Assembly (NCBI GenBank): GCA_934281515.1
Contig: CAKQXG010000044.1
Coordinates: 1 to 13,878 of the forward strand
DNA from: an uncultured Clostridia bacterium
GTDB lineage: Bacteria > Bacillota > Clostridia > Christensenellales > CAG-314
Direction of reading: 5' to 3'
DNA: 13,878 nucleotides
Made by a program: the position numbers and the translations under genes. The notes beneath the pieces were generated by a model. That model saw only the letters and a program-made list of their open reading frames with translations, was not told the origin of the DNA and made no database searches. Within the stretch, counting starts at the first letter, position 1, and every line of letters begins with the position of its first letter. Positions 1 through 8,569 of the stretch are shown piece after piece.

Positions 1-810
1 GCTGTCCACTTCACCCAGACTTGCGTCGGTAGAATACAGTTCCGTCCAACCGTTTTGATTGCGCGAGGGTGCGCCGTCGGACGTTTTCTCGTGAGAGTAA
101 ATTCGATATCTGCGCGCAAAAGACAAACCCCAACGCAATTTTACGGTATCAAACGACACGGGCGAAAGCAAATCGACAATGAAATATTGATTGTCACCCG
201 ACGCCGTTTCGGACTGCCAGCTTGTGGAAGCGTCGTTGTCCAAAGCGAAAGCTCGATTGTGACCGTTCTCGTTTTGATCCGATGACGTTTCTACAATCTG
301 ACCACCCAACGCCAGACTCGGCGCACCATACACTTCAAAGGAATAAAACGAATATCCGTACTTAGTTGCACGTTTTATCCCTTGGAATTTGACGAACTTT
401 GCCTTTACGTACGTGGGGAACTCTATTACGTCTTGCGTTTGCTCCGTGTTGGTTATTGTAGCGACGGTAGTCCAATGTGCCGCGTCGCACGACAGCAAGA
501 TTTCGTACTCGGCCGCATAGGCTGTTTCCCAAGTTATCACAACTCGTTTTACCCATTCTGTCGAGCCGAGATCCACGTACCAAAACACGTCGTCTTGATA
601 ACGGCTTGCGTATCGCGTGTCCGGATTGTTGTCTACCGCATATACGTTGTTGTTACCGCCGGACGCTTCGGTTGAAACGACTCTGCGCCCGTAGGCAAGG
701 TCTACGCCGTACTCGCTGTGGTCGACCTCTCTCGCCGTTCCTTGCGTTGTTGCCACCAACGAGCAAACAAACAACAAAACCAACATAATTATTAAAATAT
801 TGCGTTTCAT
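1..810 (-). CDS. Secreted protein with tandem F5/8 type C (discoidin/CBM32) domains, 3' end outside window
   Basis: The frame stays open from an ATG at 808-810 to the window edge, giving 270 residues with no stop, so the C-terminal part is missing. The N-terminus (MKRNILIIMLVLLFVCSLVA) is a signal peptide: basic start, hydrophobic core, probable cleavage near residue 24. Residues about 37-162 form one discoidin-type beta-sandwich, with a DNNPDTRYAS segment, then FWYVDLG, and a closing FEVYG. A second, starting near 163, shows ALDNDASTSWQSE and YFIVDL, the usual 'altered residue/Trp, then DLG' layout of F5/8C domains. Such domains bind sugars on surface or secreted glycosidases. The start lies 1 nt after the TGA of the GH125 gene, with GGAG at 818-821, so the two are probably translationally coupled. 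An enzyme domain, possibly another glycoside hydrolase, is likely downstream but is not visible. Confidence 0.85.
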   Translation of the reverse strand, partial: MKRNILIIMLVLLFVCSLVATTQGTAREVDHSEYGVDLAYGRRVVSTEASGGNNNVYAVDNNPDTRYASRYQDDVFWYVDLGSTEWVKRVVITWETAYAAEYEILLSCDAAHWTTVATITNTEQTQDVIEFPTYVKAKFVKFQGIKRATKYGYSFYSFEVYGAPSLALGGQIVETSSDQNENGHNRAFALDNDASTSWQSETASGDNQYFIVDLLSPVSFDTVKLRWGLSFARRYRIYSHEKTSDGAPSRNQNGWTELYSTDASLGEVDS

Positions 811-811
811 A

Positions 812-3220
812 TCAAATCTCCGTAATTGCACTTGACTGGATAATATTTGTCAAAAGTACCTGCGCATACAATGCGCACGGCCAAGTAAAAAATTCTCGAC
901 TGTACTGCGAAGGGTCGTTTGCGTTAAACGCTTCGTGCATAACATACGTTCCGTCGGTAGTCTGCGTCATGTATTTTACGCATTGACGTATTTCGTCGAT
1001 ATCGGTAGAAGTAAGAGCTTGCATCGCTATCGACATATGCCACGGAACAGGCACGTCCGGATGTGGATTGTTTACGCTGCCTACCATATCGTGCGGATCG
1101 CCTATTCCGCAGGCATACAGACCCTCGTAGTAGTAGGGATTGTCTTTACTCAATGCAAAAGCACGAGTGTTTCGGTACAATTCGTCGTCTACAGAAACAT
1201 ACCCCAACCATGGGGCGGACAGCAAACTAGGTATATTTGCCGCGTCCACAATCAACTTTCCCTGCTCACTGTTCGCGTCCGAATTGTATCCGTCTGTTTC
1301 AAATGCGTAAATCTTGCCGTACTTCGGGTGAATGTAAACGCCATACTTTTCTATTGCGTTGCGAATTTCCGCAGCAAAATCGTCCAGAAACAAAGCGTAA
1401 TCGTTGTCAAAACCCATTTGTTTGTAAATTGACGAAATGCGTTCCAACGTAACCGCCGCAAACATATTCCCGGGAATAAAATATTTGTAATGGCACACGT
1501 CGTCGCTAGGACGATAAGCGCTCCAAATAAGTCCGCAATCGGGATTAAACGAGTTTACTCCGTTTTGCTTGTCGTTTCCTATGGTAATTTCGTAATTTTT
1601 GTCCGAATGACGTTGCTCGGTTCTAAACACATTTACGATAGTGTTTGCCGTAATGCGGAAAAACACATCGAATATACTTCCGTCGCCCGTCAGTTCGTAG
1701 TACTGCGTTGCAAGCCAAACGGGATAGCAAAGCGAATCCAATTCAAATTTGCGTTCAAACACACTTCCGTCGGGATTGAATGCATTTGCGTACGGATCGC
1801 GCCGTATTTGTTCAAACTGTTTAAGCAACAATCCCCTTACCATAAGCCTTAACTGCTCGTCCTGATTGATAAATTGCAGGTATGGCAACACTTGTGCGGA
1901 AGAATCCCTTAGCCACATTGCGTTTATATCGCCCGTGTAGCAAAAAACCGTTCCGTCGTCATTGTAACGTAAAACTCCGCCTTGTTTAACCTTGTCGTTG
2001 GAAACGCCGTCTATCGTTGCGTAAAAGCAATTTACAAACGTTTTCCGCAAAACGTCGTCCAAAATCGTTGCAGACAGCGCGCTTACTCGATCACGCATAA
2101 CTTCAAACGTAGGCGCGAGATTTACCGACTGATTGCAAGACAGTGCGATTTCGTCGGTAACGTTCGGCAATTCGTCATAAACCGTTTGTATATCTTCCAC
2201 CGATATCCACCCCACGTTGCTTCGTGCATTGTCTACAAATTCAAAATAAAGCGATTGACCGCCGTATTGCGACAAATCGATGTAGTACAAATGCGTGCGA
2301 ATTCCGTCGGAAAGTTTCCAACGATTGCTGTATGTGCGAAAAACTTCTTTGTTTGTACCGACGCAACGCATGGAAAGGTAGGTACTTTGTTTGTATTGCA
2401 TTCCGCCCAGGCGCACAGACGCAACTCTTTGTCCGCCTACCTTAAATGCCGACGAACGTAAAACTCCGACTGCATTTTCGTCCGCACGATTGCACAGTCT
2501 GCCGCCGTTTACGTGCGACATCTTAAAACTATTTTCTTCTCCGATTATCGTCCAACCGTCCAGACCGCTAGAAAAGTCGCCGTTAAATATCTCGCTTGAA
2601 ACGTTTTTTTCAAAAATCGGTTTTACGTCTTGCGCCGACAAATACTGCTCGCCTGAGGGCTCGGTGACATTGCATGCAACAATGTCGTCCAGAATAATGT
2701 AACCGACGTTTTCGACAGACTCGTCAACAACGACAATACGTACTTTTTTGCCCAAAGCGTTTTTGATATCGGCTTTGTACTGCACCATCGCTTGCGGGTC
2801 GGCGTCGTTTATGTAAGAATTTGCAAAGCGATACAACTCTATGTCGTTTTGATCTACGACCGAAAGGTACGTAAGGGCAGAGTTTTTGCAACCGCCGAGT
2901 CTGAATGTCAAAAAGCCGCTTCCGCTAACCGTAAATTCGTTTGAAACGAGTCTTCCCGTGTTTTGCTCGCACAATGTCCCGTTGTAGAACCCTTTGTTTT
3001 GTTCGTCCTGCGAAACATATTTTGCCGAAAATGCATTGCCGCTTACTTTCCACCCTTGCAAATCGCCGGTATTGAAATTGCCGTTCAGCACATCGACGGC
3101 TTCCCTCTGTAAAGGCGGCGTCGGTCGATCTGTGACAGTATCGTCATTGCAGGCAACGGCCACAATAGCCGTTGCCAACAAAACGATAACCAATATTATT
3201 ATCGGTGTTGCTTTTTTCAT
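812..3220 (-). CDS. Surface lipoprotein GH125 exo-alpha-1,6-mannosidase with two N-terminal lectin-like modules
   Basis: An 802-residue protein. Residues 1-24 are a lipoprotein signal ending in AVAC with Cys24 as the predicted lipid anchor, so the enzyme should sit on the outer face of the cell membrane. Two related beta-rich modules follow at about 43-184 and 209-347, with LNGNFNTGDLQGW and FNGDFSSGLDGW openings and a VLRSSAFKVGG motif. The catalytic domain spans about 365-800 and carries the GH125 (former DUF1237) signatures DINAMWLRDSSAQ (431-443), ELDSLCYP (493-500), YFIPGNMFAAV and SREFFTW (774-780). By analogy with Clostridium perfringens GH125, Asp495 and Glu776 are the best candidates for acid and base; this is a by-eye alignment. 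GH125 enzymes are inverting exo-mannosidases that remove alpha-1,6-linked mannose from N-glycans or mannans. The ATG lies 7 nt after the preceding stop with no clear Shine-Dalgarno, suggesting reinitiation. Confidence 0.95.
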   Translation of the reverse strand: MKKATPIIILVIVLLATAIVAVACNDDTVTDRPTPPLQREAVDVLNGNFNTGDLQGWKVSGNAFSAKYVSQDEQNKGFYNGTLCEQNTGRLVSNEFTVSGSGFLTFRLGGCKNSALTYLSVVDQNDIELYRFANSYINDADPQAMVQYKADIKNALGKKVRIVVVDESVENVGYIILDDIVACNVTEPSGEQYLSAQDVKPIFEKNVSSEIFNGDFSSGLDGWTIIGEENSFKMSHVNGGRLCNRADENAVGVLRSSAFKVGGQRVASVRLGGMQYKQSTYLSMRCVGTNKEVFRTYSNRWKLSDGIRTHLYYIDLSQYGGQSLYFEFVDNARSNVGWISVEDIQTVYDELPNVTDEIALSCNQSVNLAPTFEVMRDRVSALSATILDDVLRKTFVNCFYATIDGVSNDKVKQGGVLRYNDDGTVFCYTGDINAMWLRDSSAQVLPYLQFINQDEQLRLMVRGLLLKQFEQIRRDPYANAFNPDGSVFERKFELDSLCYPVWLATQYYELTGDGSIFDVFFRITANTIVNVFRTEQRHSDKNYEITIGNDKQNGVNSFNPDCGLIWSAYRPSDDVCHYKYFIPGNMFAAVTLERISSIYKQMGFDNDYALFLDDFAAEIRNAIEKYGVYIHPKYGKIYAFETDGYNSDANSEQGKLIVDAANIPSLLSAPWLGYVSVDDELYRNTRAFALSKDNPYYYEGLYACGIGDPHDMVGSVNNPHPDVPVPWHMSIAMQALTSTDIDEIRQCVKYMTQTTDGTYVMHEAFNANDPSQYSREFFTWPCALYAQVLLTNIIQSSAITEI
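818..821 (-). promoter_or_regulatory. Ribosome-binding site inside the end of the GH125 gene
   Basis: GGAG on the minus strand lies 7 nt before the ATG of the F5/8C gene and inside the last codons of the GH125 gene. It supports this start over the in-frame ATG at 784-786, which would remove the basic n-region of the signal peptide. Confidence 0.6.
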
Positions 3221-3227
3221 GACTGTT

Positions 3228-6200
3228 TTAGTAAGGGTTTACGTAAGAGAACGTCGTTTCCAAACCGGATATAGAAACCGCTCTGTCGCTCGAAACCACA
3301 CTGTTCCATTCCGACTCGCCAACCAACCTGACTTCCTTGATCATTGTAAGTCCCCAACCGCTAGTGACATTGTCGGCAAATTCCAGGTAGTACAGTTTTG
3401 TTCCGTCCAAACCGGACAAATCCAACATGTGGTTATCGAAATCCTTTCCCTTTTTGCTACTTAAATTGTCGCGGCGAACATAGCGCAAAACTTCGATGTT
3501 GGTGTCTACTTCTTTTACGGAAACAAACACTTGTTTATCGTACGCCAAGCCGCCTGCCCAATCGAATCTGACATACTTGTTGTCGCCGTTTACACTAAAC
3601 GCCGACGAACGCAACACTCCCGTCGAAGCATCTCCGCCGTTATTGTCGCTGCGTGCGCACATCTTTGTTTTGGGATCGTCATTTATTTTGAACACGTTGT
3701 TTACGTCTTGCCATTGATCCAGGTTTTCGTTAAGACCTCCGTTTTTAATGGAGTTGTCGGCAGTATCCACACCTAAAATCGCAGGCAAGATGTTTGCGGC
3801 AAGCGTATCTGCCGTCGTATCGGGTGATTGAGCGTAGTAAGTCACAAAACTATCCGCACTCAGTACGCACCAATCGCTTGAAGAAGCGTCGGTAATTACA
3901 AAGTACAGGCTTTGTCCCCGATAAGCACTAAGGTCGTAATAGTATTCAAACATATACCCTTCGCCGTTGTCGCAAACTTTTGCGCCGTCAATTTCCGTTT
4001 TGTTGAAGTGTCTGTTACCGAAACGCGCCACTTCTAGGTTATCGGCCGCGCGACGTATCGAAACATATGCAAACGACGAGTTTTTGCCGCCGCCCAGTTT
4101 GAACGAAACGTAACACGAACCGCCGAGTACAAAGTTTGACGAACGCAGATGTCCCATACGCTCTTGCGCGGAATCTTTGCTTATTCCGCCGCCGTATATG
4201 CCCAAATTGTACTTTCCGTCGCGATTGTAGGGATAGTTTTGGTCGAAATATCCGCCGTCTACTACTCGATCGTTTGTCCAAGCTCTCATACCGGCTTCGT
4301 TTTTCCATATATCAAAAGCATTCCAACCATACAAATCGCCGGTTTCGAAACCGCCGTTAAGCACACGATTTTCGGCGTGGTCGGTTGTGAGAATAAACGC
4401 AAGATCGTTTTGTTCTTCACCCGAGTTGTAACGCAAGGTGAACGCGTATTCCTTTTGTCCGAAACGATAGATACCGTTGATAAATGACGCTTTGATTGTC
4501 AGTATGTTCGTTTCCGTGTCAAACGAATAGTCCTCGACGTCAAGCTCGCGGGAATCGTAACTTACGCCGACAAAAGTGTTGCCATTCAGCGAAACGTCAT
4601 ACGTTACGTCGTTGCAGTCGTCTATACGGTATCCGTCGGACGACATTTGAACGGAGGCAGGATTTACCGGCAACGATATCTGCACCGTAAACGTCAGCGT
4701 AGTGCCGTCGGACATTTCCACTCGGAAATTTGCCGTACCTGCGCCGACCGACGTCAAATAATCGTTGTAAAGCACTAGCGCACCGTCGGACAAAACATAG
4801 TCGGAAGTCGCCACTGTCTGTTCGCCGCAATGTAATGCCGTGATTGTTTTGTCGTATACGTCGATGGTTACGCGCAAATTGCCCGAACCGACTTTGTAAG
4901 CGTATTCTTGTTGCGTAATCACGGGGGTTCTGGTGTCGCTTATGGTCAGTTCAACGTTGCACTCGCCGTAACCGTTTGTTATCGCTACATTGTGTTCGCC
5001 GTAAGTCAACGAAGCGACAAAGTCCGCAGTCAAGGTAAGCACGCCTTCGACGAACGAGTAGTTTTCTGCCGCAACGACGATATCGTCTACTTTTAGTTGC
5101 GTTACACTTAACGGTTTGCCTTGCAAATTGAGTTGTATTGTCGTCGGGGCGTTTTTGTCAAACGAAACGTCGGTTTTGTCTGCCGAAAGCGTTTGAACTA
5201 CCGTTATTACAACGTTGCTCATGCCGCCCTTGGTAAACACGGTAAGTTGTATTCTATCTTCTTCTTGCAAACCGCTGAGGTAGGACGCCTTTATGGTAAA
5301 CAAACGCGTCTTGCCTTGTTTGCCGTCGTCTACGTAGTCTTGGTTGACAACAAGCTCGTATTCGCCGCTGAAAATTTTGTACAACTCGAAATCGCTGTTG
5401 CCGTCGGCATTTGTGATTGTGTAAGTTATGTCTGCGCTTTCGGCGTCGCCAAGACTCTTGTTATATGTTTTGCTTTCGGCGTCGGCTATTTGCGGCTGAC
5501 GTTGCATATACACGACTTCCATTTCGATAGCGTCACTTGTTGCGTCGGTTTCGTCGGTTACGGTAAAACCAAACACCACGACTCCAAACCAACCGTCGGC
5601 GCGACCGACACCGAAAGTGAGAGCATCGCTATTCATAGTAACCACTCCGAATGTTCCTCTTGCCGTAAGTCCGTCTTGCGCAACCGTTCCCTCTTCGCCT
5701 TGTTGAGTAGATTCGGTTTGGTAACTGTAGAACCTTACGCTTACCAATTTTGCGCCGACCAACTGCCATTCTCCCACGGCTTTGGCACGCAACTTTTCTG
5801 CGGAAATAGTTTCGTTGATGTACTTCTTCACCGTCATGCCGTCTTTTTCAGAGGGATTTGCAATCGGTTTGTCGCTCAATCTTATGCTAAAAGTGTCTTC
5901 GCCGTCCGAGTTGGAGAGTTTGAACGTAATTGTTCCGTACGAAAAAGTTGCCAGGTACGCTTTGCTTATCGAAACAGATGTTTCCGACAAGGTATAGACG
6001 GAAGAATCCACTTCGTTGCCGTCCACATACAACTTTGTTTCGTTTTCCTTGCCGTGTATATTTGCCGTAATTACAAGTTGGTCTTCGGCTTCGGCAAGAT
6101 CGGCTTTTTGCAAATTGTTCACCTTGCTTTCAGGCGCAATTTCGGGTGCGGACGCTTCGCGAACGTTAATTTTCAACAATTCGACTCCGTTCACCGTAAC

Positions 6201-8399
6201 AATGTATTGGCTCGGCGTTAAACCTTGCAAAAATTCCTTTTTGATTGTAAGAGTGTTGTTTTCGTAAGAGAAATCCGCTTGAGAAAGCTCTGCCGATTGG
6301 ATACCGAAACTTTTTGCGTCCACCACGTTGTGGTAAACTGTCAGAACGGCGACCACGTCCGAATCGGTAACGTTTTTTACAAACTCGAAGTAGTTTTTGT
6401 CAGCCGTTACGGGACGAGTGTCCAAGACTTTTATTTCAAACTCGCCTTGTCCCGCAAGAGTTTTTACGGTAAAACGATACGTGGCGGGAGAAAGCGTTTT
6501 AAGGTAATCGGCCTTTATGCTAAACTTGTTTTTATCGTCCTGATATTTCAGAACATAGTTTTCGCTACCGATTGAAGTGTCGCCCAAAAGTATATCGACG
6601 ATGTCGTAGTAACGCTCCACTTTACCTAAACTCATTATTACGTCGCCAAAATCGTCTTTTAAGTCTACGGTTTTGTCAAAAGCGTCGCGAATCACAGGAT
6701 TGACCGCTTTGTATGTAAGCTTGATTTCTTTGCTCGCTTCGAGTCCGTAACTATCGACGGCTTTTACTACAACGTACACTTCTCCTGCAAATACGGTTTG
6801 AGGATTGTAGTTAAACGTACCGTTGGCGTTATCCGTCAAAACGCCGGCGCAACCTTCTTTAAGCGAGTACGAAACGGTAATCTCGCCTATTTTGTTTGTT
6901 ACGAGTTTACTAAAGTTTTCGTTTTTAATTTCTTCGCCCGGAAGTTTTACGAAGTCGGTTTTGTCGCCGATTACGGGGACATCGTTTTTAACGACGGTTA
7001 TCGTGGCTTTGCCACAATTTGTAACAACACACAACGTATTATCACCGTCGGTTAGTTTGGCGACCAACGACGCATTTATGGTAAGTACGCCGTCTGCAAA
7101 CGTAAAGTCGTCGGCTTCCGCGTCAGTTTCACCTATAAGAATTTTGTCAAACTCGCCGCCGTTTAACTCAACCATATACTCTATCGTACCGTCGGGATTT
7201 ACAACGTTGCTTTGACTTTTCAGCGTTACAACAGGATCTTTGCGCACTTCTACGGTAAAATCGGATTGTCCTGCGGTAGTTACAACCGTAAACGTGTGCG
7301 AACCGTAACCAAAGCCTGCCAAAAACTCCTTTTTGATTGTAATTGTAGAGTTTTCGTTGTCTATCGAGTAGTCGTCGGCAGTGATTTCGCAACCGCTGAC
7401 AGACAAGATACTTACGTCGAAATTACCCTTCTCGTCACCCTTTTTGTTTACTGATACTACCAAGTCTTGCAAATCGGAATTGTACACCTGTGCCGAAACC
7501 TTGGGATTTACCGTTTTGTACGTAAGAGTAATAACACGATCGGCAGATGCGCCGTAACTGTCCGTAGCCGTTACCTTTATTTTGATTTCGCCTGCACGAT
7601 TGTCTGCCGGCCGATAGTTAAACGTGCCGTTTTGGTTGTCGGTTAAGGTTCCTTTTTGACCTTCTTCGAGCGCATACGTCAACCCTATCTCGCCCGAACC
7701 GAACGCGTCGGTTACCAAGGATGCAAAGCTTTCGTTGTTTATCTCTTCGCCCGGAAGTTTGATAAAATCAGATTTGTCCGAAATGACGGGAATGTCGTTT
7801 ACTACAAAACCAGCCGAAACCTTACCGTCTTGAGTGGAAACGGTAATAGTATGTCCTTCGCCTATGCTTAAAGTTTGCATATAACTTTGCGGTAAGACAA
7901 TTTTACCGTCTTGGTACGTAAAGCGTTCGGAAGGCAATGTATCGTCGTCTATTACGACCGAAACAAGTTGTTTGCCTTTCAGGTCTACTTCGATTTGCAA
8001 GTCGCCTTGCCACCACACGATGTCGGTAGACTTTATTACCGGAGGGTACTTTTCCGGCTTGGCCTTTTCTTTGATTTTAATCTCGAAATCCACCTTAAAA
8101 GTACCTGCGGTCAGGACAAACTTGTAGCTACCTTCTGCCAAAGATTCCAAGTAGTCGGCTTTTACTTCCAATTTGCTTTGACTAAATGCATAGTCCGTCG
8201 GCCTTATGGAATTGCCGCTCACTTCGACAAATTCGTTGTCGTTCATGTTTACCGTAAGCAACACGTTTTGTCCGCTGCCGAGTTCATATTCACCCGAGGA
8301 CACGATAGGCGGAAGAGGTGCGGGCGGTTCGTCGATCAAACAGCCTGTAACTGCAAACGCAAGCACTGCCAACAAAATAACACATAACAGTTTTTTCAT
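3228..8399 (-). CDS. Giant non-catalytic surface lipoprotein of CBM_X2-like and cadherin-like repeats with two C-terminal lectin-like modules
   Basis: A 1723-residue protein with a lipoprotein signal (VTGC, Cys20). About eleven units of 75-100 residues resemble the CBM_X2 fold: a 'YxF..xxLxIxxxYLxxLxxGxxxFxV' pattern, for example DYVLSDGALVLYNDYLTSVG near 1200-1219. They sit at about 34-109, 118-200, 298-386, 387-470, 568-658, 659-746, 747-842, 967-1068, 1069-1154, 1155-1242 and 1243-1338. Three cadherin-like domains interrupt them at 201-297, 471-567 and, more diverged, 843-966; the first two share GTLTDNQNGTFNY-type motifs. Residues 1343-1522 and 1547-1693 are two lectin-like modules (MGHLRSSNFVLGG, VSFKLGGGKNSS) of the same type as in the adjacent GH125 protein. 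I see no catalytic domain, sortase motif, dockerin or SLH domain. A long surface stalk that presents glycan-binding modules is the likeliest role, but that is inference. The start is fixed by a strong TAGGAGG. Confidence 0.9.
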   Translation of the reverse strand: MKKLLCVILLAVLAFAVTGCLIDEPPAPLPPIVSSGEYELGSGQNVLLTVNMNDNEFVEVSGNSIRPTDYAFSQSKLEVKADYLESLAEGSYKFVLTAGTFKVDFEIKIKEKAKPEKYPPVIKSTDIVWWQGDLQIEVDLKGKQLVSVVIDDDTLPSERFTYQDGKIVLPQSYMQTLSIGEGHTITVSTQDGKVSAGFVVNDIPVISDKSDFIKLPGEEINNESFASLVTDAFGSGEIGLTYALEEGQKGTLTDNQNGTFNYRPADNRAGEIKIKVTATDSYGASADRVITLTYKTVNPKVSAQVYNSDLQDLVVSVNKKGDEKGNFDVSILSVSGCEITADDYSIDNENSTITIKKEFLAGFGYGSHTFTVVTTAGQSDFTVEVRKDPVVTLKSQSNVVNPDGTIEYMVELNGGEFDKILIGETDAEADDFTFADGVLTINASLVAKLTDGDNTLCVVTNCGKATITVVKNDVPVIGDKTDFVKLPGEEIKNENFSKLVTNKIGEITVSYSLKEGCAGVLTDNANGTFNYNPQTVFAGEVYVVVKAVDSYGLEASKEIKLTYKAVNPVIRDAFDKTVDLKDDFGDVIMSLGKVERYYDIVDILLGDTSIGSENYVLKYQDDKNKFSIKADYLKTLSPATYRFTVKTLAGQGEFEIKVLDTRPVTADKNYFEFVKNVTDSDVVAVLTVYHNVVDAKSFGIQSAELSQADFSYENNTLTIKKEFLQGLTPSQYIVTVNGVELLKINVREASAPEIAPESKVNNLQKADLAEAEDQLVITANIHGKENETKLYVDGNEVDSSVYTLSETSVSISKAYLATFSYGTITFKLSNSDGEDTFSIRLSDKPIANPSEKDGMTVKKYINETISAEKLRAKAVGEWQLVGAKLVSVRFYSYQTESTQQGEEGTVAQDGLTARGTFGVVTMNSDALTFGVGRADGWFGVVVFGFTVTDETDATSDAIEMEVVYMQRQPQIADAESKTYNKSLGDAESADITYTITNADGNSDFELYKIFSGEYELVVNQDYVDDGKQGKTRLFTIKASYLSGLQEEDRIQLTVFTKGGMSNVVITVVQTLSADKTDVSFDKNAPTTIQLNLQGKPLSVTQLKVDDIVVAAENYSFVEGVLTLTADFVASLTYGEHNVAITNGYGECNVELTISDTRTPVITQQEYAYKVGSGNLRVTIDVYDKTITALHCGEQTVATSDYVLSDGALVLYNDYLTSVGAGTANFRVEMSDGTTLTFTVQISLPVNPASVQMSSDGYRIDDCNDVTYDVSLNGNTFVGVSYDSRELDVEDYSFDTETNILTIKASFINGIYRFGQKEYAFTLRYNSGEEQNDLAFILTTDHAENRVLNGGFETGDLYGWNAFDIWKNEAGMRAWTNDRVVDGGYFDQNYPYNRDGKYNLGIYGGGISKDSAQERMGHLRSSNFVLGGSCYVSFKLGGGKNSSFAYVSIRRAADNLEVARFGNRHFNKTEIDGAKVCDNGEGYMFEYYYDLSAYRGQSLYFVITDASSSDWCVLSADSFVTYYAQSPDTTADTLAANILPAILGVDTADNSIKNGGLNENLDQWQDVNNVFKINDDPKTKMCARSDNNGGDASTGVLRSSAFSVNGDNKYVRFDWAGGLAYDKQVFVSVKEVDTNIEVLRYVRRDNLSSKKGKDFDNHMLDLSGLDGTKLYYLEFADNVTSGWGLTMIKEVRLVGESEWNSVVSSDRAVSISGLETTFSYVNPY
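6423..7235 (-). repeat. Second copy of a 271-codon internal duplication (X2 / cadherin-like / X2)
   Basis: Residues about 389-659 of the giant lipoprotein repeat residues 118-388 domain by domain. The clearest part is VIGDKTDFVKLPGEEIKNENF, matching VISDKSDFIKLPGEEINNESF exactly 271 residues earlier. At DNA level a 17-base stretch (tcttcgcccggaagttt) is identical at 6931-6947 and 7744-7760. Flanks are more diverged, so the duplication is not very recent. Confidence 0.75.
7236..8048 (-). repeat. First copy of a 271-codon internal duplication (X2 / cadherin-like / X2)
   Basis: Residues about 118-388 of the giant lipoprotein: one X2-like unit, one cadherin-like unit and a second X2-like unit. 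The copy boundaries are set by domain edges and are approximate. A third, strongly diverged version of the same order may occupy residues 747-1068 (about 5196-6161). Confidence 0.7.
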
Positions 8400-8403
8400 A
8401 TTT

Positions 8404-8410
8404 CCTCCTA
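8404..8410 (-). promoter_or_regulatory. Strong ribosome-binding site of the giant lipoprotein gene
   Basis: TAGGAGG on the minus strand ends 4 nt before the ATG at 8397-8399. It is the strongest Shine-Dalgarno in the window and fixes the start of the 1723-residue lipoprotein. Confidence 0.85.
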
Positions 8411-8478
8411 AAAATTTATTTTTCCGTTTTATTCACGGATTACTTCTTAATGAATTTTGCTTTTTTTATTAAAACGTC

Positions 8479-8499
8479 TGTAAAACCGCTTTGCTTACA
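8479..8499. promoter_or_regulatory. 21-nt inverted repeat, candidate operator
   Basis: Minus-strand TGTAAGC...GTTTTACA: the outer five bases on each side (TGTAA and TTACA) are perfectly complementary around an 11-nt centre containing AAGCG. It loosely resembles LacI/CcpA-type sites but lacks conserved positions of a cre box, so the binding protein is unknown. Confidence 0.3.
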
Positions 8500-8503
8500 A
8501 TTG

Positions 8504-8529
8504 CTTTGATAAAACTCTTTATGTCAAAG
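8504..8529. promoter_or_regulatory. Imperfect 26-nt inverted repeat overlapping a TTGACA hexamer
   Basis: On the minus strand CTTTGA-CA-TAAA-GAG-TTTTA-TCAAAG: six perfectly complementary outer bases and four to five inner ones, broken by a 2-nt bulge. It covers a perfect -35-like TTGACA (8522-8527). It could be an operator over a promoter or chance in A/T-rich DNA. Confidence 0.3.
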
Positions 8530-8569
8530 TGTCGTTTTGCGGTTTTTGTTGCGCGACTGCTACGACACT
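8528..8569. repeat. Inverted repeat with 8-bp arms just after the GH130 stop codon
   Basis: AGTGTCGT and ACGACACT arms (plus-strand positions 8528-8535 and 8562-8569) are perfectly complementary around a 26-nt loop. There is no U-run after the stem, so it is not a standard intrinsic terminator; an mRNA 3'-end stabilising structure is possible. Confidence 0.35.

Noticed and set aside
5121..6221. Long plus-strand open frame of 366 codons
   Set aside because: It lies entirely inside the giant lipoprotein gene on the other strand, encodes a sequence rich in Phe, Val, Tyr, Arg and Cys with no recognisable domain, and has no convincing ribosome-binding site. It is the antisense shadow of repetitive, stop-poor codons.
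6423..8048. CRISPR array or mobile-element repeats in the repetitive gene
   Set aside because: The period is 813 bp, in frame, and explained by protein domain duplication. There are no short regularly spaced direct repeats, terminal inverted repeats or transposase genes in the window.
8479..8499. CcpA cre box
   Set aside because: The centre (AAAGCGGTTTTA) looks similar, but the conserved outer TG and CA positions of the 14-nt cre consensus do not match. It is kept only as an unassigned inverted repeat.
8528..8569. Intrinsic terminator after the GH130 gene
   Set aside because: The 8-bp stem has a 26-nt loop and is not followed by a T-run in the direction of transcription, so it does not meet terminator criteria.
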